Assembly: GCA_902621165.1 (NCBI GenBank)
Contig: CACNKX010000007.1
Location: 1-64,000 of the forward strand
Direction: 5' to 3'
Length of the DNA stretch: 64,000 nt
Source of the DNA: an uncultured Alphaproteobacteria bacterium
GTDB taxonomy: Bacteria > Pseudomonadota > Alphaproteobacteria > HIMB59 > GCA-002718135
Part shown: piece by piece, positions 47,735-57,754 of the stretch
How positions within the stretch are numbered: the first letter of the stretch is position 1
Layout of the letters: each line of letters starts with the position of its first letter
The notes under the pieces: generated by a model
What the model was told of the DNA's origin: nothing
Database searches by the model: none
Seen by the model: only the letters and a program-made list of their open reading frames with translations
Position numbers and translations under genes: made by a program

Positions 47735-48347
47735 TAATTTTATTTTAAGGTTATTATTTTCATTTTTATTTATTTTTATATATTTATTTATATCACTCAT
47801 TAACTTTGGATTAGTATATTATTTAATACTTGCTGTTTATATTTTAGTTTTGTTTGAGATTTATCTTTATTTTAAAAAATTTAAACTTGTACCTATGATT
47901 TATATTATTATATCTTTATTATTTTTTATTAATATTGATTTTAGTATAACAAATTATTATTATTTTAATTTATTTATTTGCATTGTTATTCTATTTGATA
48001 TCTTTTGTTATATTATTGGAAGAACATTTGGTAAAAAAAAATTAATCAAAATTAGCCCAAATAAAACCTTTGAAGGTTTTATAGGTGGGTTTATAATCTC
48101 TTTCTTATTAAGTTTTTTAATTGCATTCATATTTAATTTTAATATCGATGTACATTTGTCAGTTTTTATAATTTTATCTATTGGATTTGCTTTTATAGGT
48201 GATTTGATTGAATCTTTTTTTAAAAGAAAAAATAATCTAAAAGATTCCAGTGATCTTATTCCAGGACACGGAGGAGTCTTTGATAGATTTGATAGTTTTT
48301 TGTTTGCAATTATTTTTTATTCTGTATTTATTACTTTTTTAAAATGA
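47724..48347 (+). CDS. cdsA: Phosphatidate cytidylyltransferase
   Basis: Makes CDP-diacylglycerol for phospholipid synthesis. A 207-residue, very hydrophobic protein, shorter than the E. coli enzyme (about 285) but with the complete family signature near the end, FFKRKNNLKDSSDLIPGHG followed by GVFDRFDS. It overlaps dxr by 4 nt. Confidence 0.93.
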   Translation: MVYNNFILRLLFSFLFIFIYLFISLINFGLVYYLILAVYILVLFEIYLYFKKFKLVPMIYIIISLLFFINIDFSITNYYYFNLFICIVILFDIFCYIIGRTFGKKKLIKISPNKTFEGFIGGFIISFLLSFLIAFIFNFNIDVHLSVFIILSIGFAFIGDLIESFFKRKNNLKDSSDLIPGHGGVFDRFDSFLFAIIFYSVFITFLK

Positions 48348-49489
48348 ATATAAATATTTATGGCAGTACTGGAGTAATTGGCAGAAAAACATTAGAATTA
48401 ATTGATAAAAATTTTCCAAATATAAAGATTAATCTTCTTTGTGCTAAATCCAACTTTAAATTATTAAAAAAACAAATTCATAAATATAATCCTAAATATG
48501 CTTTTCTATATGACATTGATAAATTTAAAATCTCAAAATTTAAAATAGGTAAAACAAAAATTCTTAATTTTAGTGAATTAATTTCATATTTATCATCAAG
48601 TAAGTCCAATTTAAGTATATTGGCAATATCTGGTTATAAATCTTTATATTTTTTAGATAAAATAATTAAAAATACTGATAACTTAGGTTTAGCTAATAAG
48701 GAATCAATTGTTTCTGCAGGCCATATATTCAAAAGTAAAAAATACTTTAAATTAACTAATATATTTCCATTAGATTCTGAACATTTCTCACTTTTTGATT
48801 TTTTTAATAAATCAAATAAACATATTCTTTACAGTAAAATAATTTTAACTGCTTCAGGAGGTCCATTTTTAAATAAAAAATATACTTCTCTTAAAAATAT
48901 TACTTTTACAGAGGCAATTAAACACCCAAAATGGAAAATGGGTTATAAAAACAGCATTGACTCAGCTACATTGGTAAATAAATGTTTAGAATTAATCGAG
49001 GCTCATTATTTATTTGATGTTCCCTACAGTAATTTAGATATACTTATCCATCCAGAAGCCCAAGTTCATTCTATAGTAGAATATCCAAATTATGTAAGCC
49101 ATTTCAATTTATTTAAAAATGATATGAAAATTCCAATATTTAATTTCTTAGTAAACTCAAAAACCAATTATAGGGAAAATAATAATTTTAATATTCACAG
49201 TTATAACAATTTAAATTTCGAGAAGGTAAGCGATAAAATTTTTCCAATTTATAAACTATTTAACAACCTTGATAAAAAAAATCCACAAAATATAATCAAA
49301 TTTAATATAGGCAATGAATATGCTGTGAATTTATTCAAAAATAAAATTATTGCATATACAGATATTTACAAAATAATTAAAAAAGTAACATCTTTAAATT
49401 TGTATTCTTCTGTAAACACTATTAAAGATATACTAAATTACCATGAAGAACTCGAAAATAAACTTAAAGAACTTAAAAATATTAATTAG
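48344..49489 (+). CDS. dxr: 1-deoxy-D-xylulose 5-phosphate reductoisomerase
   Basis: Second step of the MEP isoprenoid pathway. The 381-residue protein has the NADPH motif GSTGVIGRKTLELI, the metal and substrate blocks ANKESIVSAG and LDSEHFSLF, the flexible-loop region ILTASGGPFLNKK, and HPKWKMGYKNSIDSATLVNK. Usual length is about 390. Its end overlaps bamA by 47 nt. In other alphaproteobacteria rseP sits between the two. Confidence 0.95.
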   Translation: MNINIYGSTGVIGRKTLELIDKNFPNIKINLLCAKSNFKLLKKQIHKYNPKYAFLYDIDKFKISKFKIGKTKILNFSELISYLSSSKSNLSILAISGYKSLYFLDKIIKNTDNLGLANKESIVSAGHIFKSKKYFKLTNIFPLDSEHFSLFDFFNKSNKHILYSKIILTASGGPFLNKKYTSLKNITFTEAIKHPKWKMGYKNSIDSATLVNKCLELIEAHYLFDVPYSNLDILIHPEAQVHSIVEYPNYVSHFNLFKNDMKIPIFNFLVNSKTNYRENNNFNIHSYNNLNFEKVSDKIFPIYKLFNNLDKKNPQNIIKFNIGNEYAVNLFKNKIIAYTDIYKIIKKVTSLNLYSSVNTIKDILNYHEELENKLKELKNIN

Positions 49490-51710
49490 TTTTTTATTTA
49501 TTTTTTTTGTCTCTTATTCAATAAATGCTAATGATAATTTATTTGAGATTAAAGGAAATAATTTTACTGATACAAATGTAATTTTATCTTTACTAAAAGA
49601 TATCCCAGAAAATTTAGATGAAGAATATAGTAATGAGATAATAAAAATTCTAAATACTTCTAACCTTTTTTCTGAATTAAGTGTTAAATTTATTGATAAT
49701 AAATATATTATAATTGTAAAAGAATTTCCAAATATTGATAAATTATATTTTAAAAACAATGAAAGATTAGATGATGAAGAGTTACAGGCTATCGCTTTTC
49801 AAAGTAATCTTATAACTTTTAATTTACAATCAATTAACCAATTTATTAATGATACTAAGCAATTGTACGAGTCATTTGGCTATAATGACGTTCAAATTCA
49901 ATATTCAGAAAAAATATATAAGGATACAAATACAGTTGATTTATATTTTGAAATTGAAGAAGGAAAAATAACAAAAATAAAGAATATTTTTATTAATGGT
50001 AATAACTACATATTAGCACAAGATATACGTGAAATAATTAAATCAAAAACAAAAACAATAAAAAATATATTTGCTAATAATAATTATAAGCCTGCGACTG
50101 TAGAAAAAGACAAAATTATAATTAAAAATTATTACAAAAACAATGGCTACTTAAATGCTAATGTAGACACAAAGATTGAATATTTAAAAACTAATGAAGT
50201 AAATATTTATTTTAATATTACAGAAGGAGATATTTATTTACTATCATCAATAACTTTTAATGATCAAAATAATTTACTAAATACTCAATCTAGAGATTTA
50301 GTTCAGAAAAAAATTGATAACTTTTTAATTGAAAAAAATTATTTTTCTCCTCAAAAAATTAGGATATTAAAAGATGAAATATCTTCAATAATTTTAGATA
50401 ATGATATTGAATTTTTTGAAATTAATATTTCTGATAAAGTTGATAAAAAAAATGTTGAAATATTTTTTGAAATTTTATCAATTAAACCAAAATATACGAA
50501 ACAAATTAATATCATTGGAAATTCAAGAACTTATGACAGAATTATTAGAAGAGAGTTAGATATTATTGAAGGTGATGCAGTATATAAAACTCAATTACAA
50601 AATATTAGGGAAAAGCTTATATCTTTAAATTTATTTGAATCAGTAAAAGTAAAAGAAGAAATTATTGATGAAGAAAATGTTAATATAATTATTGAAGTTG
50701 AAGAAAAGCAAACAGGCACATTTAATGCAGGTATTTCTGTTGGAACGATTGATGGATTTGCAATAGTTACTGGACTAAGAGAAAGAAATTTCTACGGTAC
50801 TGGTAGATCAGTAGATGTATTGATTAATACATCAGAGGATAGAAGCCAATTCAAATTTATAACTACTGATAGATTATCTTATGAAAATGAAGCGGATATT
50901 AGTTATAGCATAAATTACAAAGAGGAAGATTTTTCAAAAGCAAGTTCATATAATTTAGATACATTCTCTTCAGGTATAGGGGTAGGATATAAACTTAACA
51001 AAAATATTTTTCATAATATTGATTTAGAATATGTTTTAAAAGATTACCAGATAACTAATTCATCCACTGTTTCTAATTCTATTTTAAACTCATCAGGAGT
51101 TAGTATGAGTTATCTTATAAAAAATAACTTAAGGTACTCAACTCTAAATCCAGGATTTATTTCAAAAAGTGGAAATTTTATTAATTTTAATAATACAATT
51201 GAAACTCCAACAAGTTCTAGTAATGGTTTTGTAAGGAATATTATTACGCTTAAAAAATTTACTGGTATTAATAATAATATTCTTTCAATCCAAACTAAAA
51301 TTGGAAATATATTTTCCCTGAACAATAAAGATATCTTAACTGATAATAAATTTGCACTCGGTGGAAGATGGTTAAGAGGGTTTGATAGTTATGGTGCTGG
51401 TCCAAGAAATTCAAGAACTTCATATGTGGGTGGCAATAATCTTGTAGTAACAAAATTTGATTATTCATACGAACTTTCAAAAAATTCTAACTTTCCAATT
51501 TATTTCAATTTGTTTAATGATTATGGATTATTATGGGAAAATAAAACTTCACCAACAAATAGTGATAACAGCCTTAGATCATCAGCAGGCTTTGGAGTCA
51601 AATATTATTCACCTATAGGACCAATAGGTTTAACTTGGGGATTTCCAATTATGCATGAAGAGTATGATATTAAACGAATGTTTTTATTTTCTATAGGTAA
51701 TATAGATTGA
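49443..51710 (+). CDS. bamA: Outer membrane protein assembly factor BamA
   Basis: Omp85 protein that inserts beta-barrel proteins into the outer membrane. The 755-residue product has a signal peptide (helix around residues 10-28, cleavage after SINA), five POTRA repeats (about 30-350), then a barrel with VEEKQTGTFNAGISVGT and the lid-lock GGRWLRGFDSYGAGPR around residue 640. No better start exists downstream of the dxr stop, so the 47-nt overlap seems real. Confidence 0.95.
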   Translation: MKNSKINLKNLKILISFLFIFFVSYSINANDNLFEIKGNNFTDTNVILSLLKDIPENLDEEYSNEIIKILNTSNLFSELSVKFIDNKYIIIVKEFPNIDKLYFKNNERLDDEELQAIAFQSNLITFNLQSINQFINDTKQLYESFGYNDVQIQYSEKIYKDTNTVDLYFEIEEGKITKIKNIFINGNNYILAQDIREIIKSKTKTIKNIFANNNYKPATVEKDKIIIKNYYKNNGYLNANVDTKIEYLKTNEVNIYFNITEGDIYLLSSITFNDQNNLLNTQSRDLVQKKIDNFLIEKNYFSPQKIRILKDEISSIILDNDIEFFEINISDKVDKKNVEIFFEILSIKPKYTKQINIIGNSRTYDRIIRRELDIIEGDAVYKTQLQNIREKLISLNLFESVKVKEEIIDEENVNIIIEVEEKQTGTFNAGISVGTIDGFAIVTGLRERNFYGTGRSVDVLINTSEDRSQFKFITTDRLSYENEADISYSINYKEEDFSKASSYNLDTFSSGIGVGYKLNKNIFHNIDLEYVLKDYQITNSSTVSNSILNSSGVSMSYLIKNNLRYSTLNPGFISKSGNFINFNNTIETPTSSSNGFVRNIITLKKFTGINNNILSIQTKIGNIFSLNNKDILTDNKFALGGRWLRGFDSYGAGPRNSRTSYVGGNNLVVTKFDYSYELSKNSNFPIYFNLFNDYGLLWENKTSPTNSDNSLRSSAGFGVKYYSPIGPIGLTWGFPIMHEEYDIKRMFLFSIGNID

Positions 51711-52240
51711 GATTTATTTATTTAATAATTTTTTTAACTGTAAATGTTTTTTCATCAGGTGTTGTTTCACAAACCATAGCAATAGTAGATGTTCAGTCAT
51801 TAATAGATAATAATGAAATTTATATAAAAACAGTAAAAGAAATTGAAAATAACCAAGAAAAATACTTTGAAAAATTCAGCAAACAAGAAAAAAATTTAGA
51901 AGAAATGTTTCTTGAAATAGAAAATTCAAAATTAATATTGAATGAGACTGAATTAAATCAAAAAATTGAAATATATAACAATCAATTGATGGATTTCACA
52001 AATCTCCTTGATGATTTCAACACTCATTATCAAAACCAAATAATTATTATTAGGGAGATTATTTTAAAAGAAATCATTATTTTACTTGAGGAATATGCAA
52101 TAAATAATAATATTGATTTAATTTTAGATACAACTAGTTATTTAATTGCGTCTAATTCTTTAGATATTACAAAAAAAATAAATAAAGATTTAATGCAATT
52201 ACAAATAGAAATGGATTTTAAAGATTTTGAAAAAAATTAA
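51707..52240 (+). CDS. skp: OmpH/Skp-family periplasmic chaperone
   Basis: Holds unfolded outer-membrane proteins in the periplasm for BamA. A 177-residue product with a signal peptide (residues 2-20) and a long coiled-coil body rich in charged residues. The beta-core IAIVDVQSLIDNN follows the signal. The start is TTG overlapping the bamA stop. Sequence alone is weak beyond the family pattern, but the bamA-lpxD position supports it. Confidence 0.85.
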   Translation: MRFIYLIIFLTVNVFSSGVVSQTIAIVDVQSLIDNNEIYIKTVKEIENNQEKYFEKFSKQEKNLEEMFLEIENSKLILNETELNQKIEIYNNQLMDFTNLLDDFNTHYQNQIIIIREIILKEIIILLEEYAINNNIDLILDTTSYLIASNSLDITKKINKDLMQLQIEMDFKDFEKN

Positions 52241-53213
52241 ATATAAAGAAATAAAAGATTTATTAAATAAAAATTCTTTAGAAGCAATTTCAAATATTTC
52301 AGATGATGAAATTTTTTTGAGTATAAAAACTATCTTAAACGCATCAGATAAAGATTTATCGTTTTTTTCAAATGTGAGATATTTAAATGATTTAAAAAAC
52401 ATAAAAGCAAAAGCTTGTTTAATCGAAAATAAATTTAAAGATCATCTTCCTAGAAATTGTGAACCAATAATTGTAAGTGATCCTTATTTGGCTTTAGCTT
52501 TAATTAGTAGCTTACAGAAAAATGATACTTTAAAGTCAAATGGTAAAATATCTAGTAATGCAATCGTAAATTCACAAAGTCATATTCATAAAAATGTACA
52601 AATAAATCCATTTTCAGTAATTAATGAGGAAACTGAAATTTTTGAAAATGTAGTTATAGGCTCTGGTTCAAGTATTGGCCCAAATGTAATAATAAATAAA
52701 AATGTAGTTATTTATGATAATGTAACAATCTCAAATTCAATAATCATGGAAAACTGTGTTATTAAATCAGGTGCCAGAATTGGCGGGACTGGTTTTGGTT
52801 TTGAAATGAAAACAAAACAAAAGATACATCATAGTGGTAACGTAATTATAGGAAAACATTCTTCTATCGGCTCTAATACGACAATAGATAGAGCTGTTTT
52901 TGACTCAACAATTATTGGAGAATATTCTAACATTGATAATTTAGTACAAATAGCTCATAATGTTTGTATAGGAGATTTTGCTGTTATTGCATCCCAGGTT
53001 GGCGTAGCAGGAAGTACACATATAGGAAAGAATATTAAAATTGGAGGTCAAGCAGGCATATCTGGCCATTTAGTTATAGGAGATAATGTTACAATAGCTG
53101 CGAAAAGTGGTGTGACAAAAAATATATCCGACAATAATGTAGTGGCTGGTTTTCCAGCAAAAGATATTAATTTATGGAAAAAAGAGGTAATAAGAAATAG
53201 TTTAAGAAAATGA
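52227..53213 (+). CDS. lpxD: UDP-3-O-acylglucosamine N-acyltransferase
   Basis: Third step of lipid A synthesis: transfers an acyl chain to the glucosamine amino group. The 328-residue protein has an N-terminal domain and a left-handed beta helix of hexapeptide repeats (about 105-290, e.g. VVIGSGSSIGPNVII). The catalytic His is in QIAHNVCIG and the GG-rich GARIGGTGFGFE is typical. TTG start, overlaps skp by 14 nt and fabZ by 4. Confidence 0.95.
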   Translation: MKKIKYKEIKDLLNKNSLEAISNISDDEIFLSIKTILNASDKDLSFFSNVRYLNDLKNIKAKACLIENKFKDHLPRNCEPIIVSDPYLALALISSLQKNDTLKSNGKISSNAIVNSQSHIHKNVQINPFSVINEETEIFENVVIGSGSSIGPNVIINKNVVIYDNVTISNSIIMENCVIKSGARIGGTGFGFEMKTKQKIHHSGNVIIGKHSSIGSNTTIDRAVFDSTIIGEYSNIDNLVQIAHNVCIGDFAVIASQVGVAGSTHIGKNIKIGGQAGISGHLVIGDNVTIAAKSGVTKNISDNNVVAGFPAKDINLWKKEVIRNSLRK

Positions 53214-53644
53214 AATTAGACATTGAAGAAATAAAAAAGTTAATACCTCATAGAGATCCTTTTTTATTTGTAGATACTTGTGAGATAATAACACCAGGTG
53301 AACATGGAAAGTCTGGTAAAATTTTTTCAAATGATGAATATTTTTTTAAAGGACATTTCCCAAATAATCCAATTGTACCTGGTGTAATTATAGTCGAAGC
53401 AATGGCACAGACAGCTGGTATTGTTGTTTCATACAAACTTAGAGATTTTGATGAAAAATCAGTGTTATTTATGAGTGTAAATAGAGCAAAATTTAGAAAA
53501 CCAATTCTTCCAAATGAAAATGTATCATTTGAAGTAAAATTTATTAATAGTGTTAGAGATGTTTATAAATTTGAAGGTACTTGTTATAAAGGAGATGTAA
53601 AAGTAAGTGAAGCTGAGTTTTCAGCTATGATTACTTATAAGTAA
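53210..53644 (+). CDS. fabZ: 3-hydroxyacyl-ACP dehydratase FabZ
   Basis: Dehydrates 3-hydroxyacyl-ACP in fatty acid synthesis. The 144-residue hot-dog protein has IPHRDPFLFVD, the catalytic His in KGHFPNNPIVPGVIIVEAMA and the following MAQTAG. The gene lies between lpxD and lpxA, the normal order, so fatty acid and lipid A synthesis share a transcript. Confidence 0.96.
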   Translation: MKLDIEEIKKLIPHRDPFLFVDTCEIITPGEHGKSGKIFSNDEYFFKGHFPNNPIVPGVIIVEAMAQTAGIVVSYKLRDFDEKSVLFMSVNRAKFRKPILPNENVSFEVKFINSVRDVYKFEGTCYKGDVKVSEAEFSAMITYK

Positions 53645-53704
53645 TAATCAGAAATATATTATTTATTTTAAGATACATTTTCATAATTTAATAGAGTTAT
53701 AGAT

Positions 53705-54490
53705 ATGATCCATCCATCAGCTGTTATTGCAAAAAATGCAGAAATTCATGAAACAACACATATTGGCCCTTTCTGTATCATTGGGGATGGGGTTAAACTT
53801 GGTGAAAATAATAATTTAATTTCCCATGTTTCTATCGTTGGAGATACAATTATAGAAAATAGTAACACTTTTTATCCATTTTGTTCAATTGGTTCGGAAC
53901 CTCAAGATTTAAAATATAATAAAGAAAAATCGTATCTAAAAATTGGCAGTAACAATAAATTTAGAGAAAATGTTACAGTAAATCCAGGGACATCTGGAGG
54001 GGGATTAAATACAATAATATCTAATAATTGTCTATTTATGGTAGGTTCGCACGTAGCTCATGATTGTATTATTAAATCAAATGTTATTTTAGCCAATAAT
54101 GCTACTCTTGCAGGACATGTAGAAATTGATCATAATGCAATTTTAGGAGGTAATTCAGCTATTCATCAATTTGTTAGAATAGGAAAATATGCAATGATTG
54201 GAGGTATGAGTGGTGTTGAAAAAGATATCATTCCATATGGTTTGTATACAGGAATAAGAGAAAATTTGAAAAGCTTAAACCTTATTGGTTTAAAAAGAAA
54301 AGGCTTAACATCTAATGCAATCAATGAAATTAAAAATCTTATAAATATAATTTTTGATAAAAATGATACAATTGAAAATAATATTAAAAATAATTTTGTT
54401 GAAAGTTCTAAAATTTTAGAAATTAAGGAAATAATTGAATTTCTGAATTCAGATTCAAAAAGAGGTATTACCACTTTTGAAAATGACTAA
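53705..54490 (+). CDS. lpxA: UDP-N-acetylglucosamine acyltransferase
   Basis: First step of lipid A synthesis. The 261-residue protein has a beta helix of hexapeptide repeats with HIGPFCIIGDGVKLGE and GSHVAHDCIIKSNVILAN where the catalytic His lies, then a C-terminal helical part starting VEKDIIPYGLYTG. A 60-nt AT-rich gap separates it from fabZ. It overlaps lpxI by 14 nt. Confidence 0.96.
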   Translation: MIHPSAVIAKNAEIHETTHIGPFCIIGDGVKLGENNNLISHVSIVGDTIIENSNTFYPFCSIGSEPQDLKYNKEKSYLKIGSNNKFRENVTVNPGTSGGGLNTIISNNCLFMVGSHVAHDCIIKSNVILANNATLAGHVEIDHNAILGGNSAIHQFVRIGKYAMIGGMSGVEKDIIPYGLYTGIRENLKSLNLIGLKRKGLTSNAINEIKNLINIIFDKNDTIENNIKNNFVESSKILEIKEIIEFLNSDSKRGITTFEND

Positions 54491-55295
54491 AATAGGAATA
54501 ATTGCTGGGGATGGTAATTTGCCCCTATATATTGGTAAATCACTATCAAGTAAAAATTACGATGTTACATTTTTATCTTTAAATAATAAAAATAATAAAT
54601 TTTATAACAACCATCATGTTGTAGATTTAGATATTTTATCAGTAAAAAAAATCTTTAAAGTATTAGATTCAAATAAAATAAAACATATTATATTTGCAGG
54701 AAGTATAAAAAGACCTGGGATTAAAGATTTAGGTTTTGATTTACCAACATTGTTGCTTGCTAAAAATCTTTTATTAGAAAAAAAAGGTGACAATAATCTT
54801 TTAATGAGCTTGAAAAAATATTTTGAAACTAAAGGATATATTTTTTTTAATTGGACCAAATATTGCAAGGAATTATTTTCAACTGAAATAAATTTGACAA
54901 AAATCAAGCCTTCTAAAAATGCAATTCTAAATTTAAAAAAAGCAAAATCAATATATCATATTTACAAGAAATTAGATGTTGGTCAGGCTATGATAATTCA
55001 AAATCAATTAGTTTTAGGATTAGAAGCTATAGAAGGTACAGATGAATTGTTAAAAAGATGTAAAGAATATAAAAGAAAAGATGATAATGGTGTACTATTT
55101 AAATTTTCAAAACAAAACCAAAGTAATCTAATTGATATTCCTTTAATTGGCTTAGATACAATGAAAAATTTAAAAAAATATAATTATGAAGGTGTATTTT
55201 TGCAAAAAAATAAGTGTTTAATTTTGGATAAGAAAAAAATTACTGATTATGCTAGTCAAAATAATTTATTTATCTCATCAATCGATCTAAATTGA
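54477..55295 (+). CDS. lpxI: UDP-2,3-diacylglucosamine pyrophosphatase, LpxI type
   Basis: Splits UDP from UDP-2,3-diacylglucosamine in lipid A synthesis; the alphaproteobacterial replacement for LpxH. The 272-residue protein has GIIAGDGNLPLYIGKSL at the N-terminus, FAGSIKRPGIKDL, and the C-terminal half of the DUF1009 family with VGQAMIIQNQLVLGLEAIEG. The ATG at 54483 is an equal start. It precedes lpxB, overlapping it by 4 nt. Confidence 0.92.
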   Translation: MKMTKIGIIAGDGNLPLYIGKSLSSKNYDVTFLSLNNKNNKFYNNHHVVDLDILSVKKIFKVLDSNKIKHIIFAGSIKRPGIKDLGFDLPTLLLAKNLLLEKKGDNNLLMSLKKYFETKGYIFFNWTKYCKELFSTEINLTKIKPSKNAILNLKKAKSIYHIYKKLDVGQAMIIQNQLVLGLEAIEGTDELLKRCKEYKRKDDNGVLFKFSKQNQSNLIDIPLIGLDTMKNLKKYNYEGVFLQKNKCLILDKKKITDYASQNNLFISSIDLN

Positions 55296-56419
55296 AAAAA
55301 ATAAAAATTTTTGTTTGTTGTACTGAACAATCTGGTGAAAATATTTGCTCAAATATTTTATCAAGAATGAATATAGATAAATATCAATTTGATGGAGTTT
55401 GTGGCAAACAATCCGAAAAATATATTTCTAATAAAATTTATGATTTATCAGAATTTAAATCTATAGGGCTTTTTGAAATAATACTTTCAATTTCAAAATA
55501 TTTAAAAATGATAAGAAAATTAAAAAACTATATTATTAAAAATGATTATGATTTAGTTTTAACTATAGACTCACCAGATTTTAATTACAACCTTATAAAC
55601 CAATTAAGAAAATCAAATTATAATAATAAAATAATACATGTAGTTGCACCAACTGTTTGGGCTTGGAGATCATATAGGGCAAGGAAATTTGCAAATATTT
55701 TTGATGAAATTTTTCTATTGTTTAATTTTGAAAAAAAATATTTCAATTTTGATAATCTAAATAAAACTTTTATTGGGCATCCAATTTTTCATATAAAAAA
55801 AAGAGAGAATAAAGGAAAATATAAGTATATTTCTTTTTTACCAGGTAGTAGACAAAATGAAGTATTAAAACTTATGAAATATTTCAGTTATATCGAAAAA
55901 TATATATCTAAGAATAATCTAAATTATAAAATATTTATTCCAACTTTGCCTCATCTTGTCTCTTTAATTAAAGAAAATTCTAAGCAATGGAAAACTGAGA
56001 CTATAATTTCAACTGATATGAGTAAATTTGATGAATATTATGAAGATGTTTACATCAGTATAACTTGCTCTGGTACTGCCTCTTTAGAAATTGCCAAAAG
56101 GAATATTCCTCAAATAGTAATCTACAAACTTAATTACTTCACAGAAATTTTTATCAAGCCTTTTGTAAGAGTGAAATATGCAAATCTCATAAATATTATA
56201 AGTAACCAAATGATTATTCCAGAAGTTGTTAACTCAAATTTAAATGAAAAAAAGTTATTAAATATTTTTCTAAATTTATTTAATGATAGAAAAAAACAAG
56301 AAACTCAAATTAACTCAATTAATTTGTACCTTAAAGAAATTGTTAATGATTTTAGTCCTTATGATGTGAGTGTTAATCGTATAAATAAATTACTTAATCC
56401 TTCTTCCAAAGCCAATTAA
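55292..56419 (+). CDS. lpxB: Lipid A disaccharide synthase
   Basis: Joins the two glucosamine units of lipid A at the inner membrane. The 375-residue GT-B protein has [48 protein letters not shown] and [10 protein letters not shown], as in the LpxB family. The start is TTG. Its 3' end overlaps that of the opposite-strand gltA by 26 nt. Confidence 0.95.
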   Translation: MKKIKIFVCCTEQSGENICSNILSRMNIDKYQFDGVCGKQSEKYISNKIYDLSEFKSIGLFEIILSISKYLKMIRKLKNYIIKNDYDLVLTIDSPDFNYNLINQLRKSNYNNKIIHVVAPTVWAWRSYRARKFANIFDEIFLLFNFEKKYFNFDNLNKTFIGHPIFHIKKRENKGKYKYISFLPGSRQNEVLKLMKYFSYIEKYISKNNLNYKIFIPTLPHLVSLIKENSKQWKTETIISTDMSKFDEYYEDVYISITCSGTASLEIAKRNIPQIVIYKLNYFTEIFIKPFVRVKYANLINIISNQMIIPEVVNSNLNEKKLLNIFLNLFNDRKKQETQINSINLYLKEIVNDFSPYDVSVNRINKLLNPSSKAN

Positions 56420-57752
56420 AAATTGATTTTTTTTCTCTAGAAGACTCAACTTGATATGGTCTAGCTTTATAACCAGTGTATAATTGACGAGGTCTACCAA
56501 TTTTATTAATAGGATCTTCTATCATTTCTTTCCATTGAGATATCCATCCTACAGTTCTTCCTATTGCAAATAGCACTGTAAACATGCTTGTAGGGAAACC
56601 TAATGCTTTTAGAATTATACCTGAATAGAAATCTACATTTGGGAATAATTTTTTATTAATAAAATATTCATCTTTCAGGGCTATTTTTTCTAATTCTATT
56701 GCAATTTTAAGCAATGGATCATCTCGCATATTTAACTCTTCTAAAACCTCATGCGCACTTTCTTTCATCACAGTGGCTCTTGGATCATAGTTTTTATAAA
56801 CTCTATGCCCAAAACCCATTAATCTAAAAGAGTCATTTTTATCTTTAGCTTTATCAATGAATTTTTGTATATTCGATACATCACCGATCTCTTCTAACAT
56901 TTTAATTACTGCTTCATTTGCTCCACCATGAGCTGGTCCCCACAAAGATGCAATACCAGCAGCAATACAAGCAAAAGGATTTGCACCAGAAGAACCTGCC
57001 AATCTTACTGTTGAAGTGGATGCATTTTGTTCATGATCAGCATGTAATGTAAAAAATCTATCCATTGCTCTTATAATTTTTGGACTCACCTTGTAATCTT
57101 CTGATGGCACAGAAAATGTCATGTATAAAAAATTTTCTGCATAAGAAAGGTCATTTCTTGGATAAACAAATGGTTGACCAATGGAATATTTATAGGCCAT
57201 TGCACCTATTGTTGGAATTTTTGCTATTAATCTATGACAGGCAATCATTCTTTGATTAATGTCTGAAAAATCAGTACTGTCATGATAAAAGGCGGAAAGG
57301 GCGCCAACAACACCTACCATAATTGCCATAGGGTGCGCATCTCTACGAAAACCTCTGTATAAATTTACTAGTTGCTCATGCAACATTGTATGATTGGTTA
57401 TTACATCTTTAAATTTCTGCTTGTCTTCAGGTGAGGGTAATTCACCGTGCAGTAAAAGATAACAAACTTCAAGAAATTCACTTTTAGATGCCAAATCGTG
57501 TATATCATAGCCTCTATGACGAAGAATTCCTTTTTCACCATCTATATATGTTATTCCAGATTCACATGATGCAGTTGAAGTAAAACCTGGATCAAAAGTA
57601 AATAAACCTGTTTCTTGATAAAGTTTACGAATATCCAAAACATTTGGACCATCTTTACTTTCAATAAGTGGAATTTGATACGATTTACCACTCTCATTGT
57701 TGAATAGAGTAAACTGTTTATCGTTAACTTTTTTATCTTCGTAATCAGCCAT
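56394..57752 (-). CDS. gltA: Citrate synthase
   Basis: First step of the TCA cycle: condenses oxaloacetate and acetyl-CoA. The 452-residue protein has [56 protein letters not shown] and [14 protein letters not shown], including the catalytic His residues and an Asp in the C-terminal part. Length is normal for the hexameric type. It follows gltX by 2 nt on the same strand. Confidence 0.97.
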   Translation of the reverse strand: MADYEDKKVNDKQFTLFNNESGKSYQIPLIESKDGPNVLDIRKLYQETGLFTFDPGFTSTASCESGITYIDGEKGILRHRGYDIHDLASKSEFLEVCYLLLHGELPSPEDKQKFKDVITNHTMLHEQLVNLYRGFRRDAHPMAIMVGVVGALSAFYHDSTDFSDINQRMIACHRLIAKIPTIGAMAYKYSIGQPFVYPRNDLSYAENFLYMTFSVPSEDYKVSPKIIRAMDRFFTLHADHEQNASTSTVRLAGSSGANPFACIAAGIASLWGPAHGGANEAVIKMLEEIGDVSNIQKFIDKAKDKNDSFRLMGFGHRVYKNYDPRATVMKESAHEVLEELNMRDDPLLKIAIELEKIALKDEYFINKKLFPNVDFYSGIILKALGFPTSMFTVLFAIGRTVGWISQWKEMIEDPINKIGRPRQLYTGYKARPYQVESSREKKSIFNWLWKKD

Positions 57753-57754
57753 AT

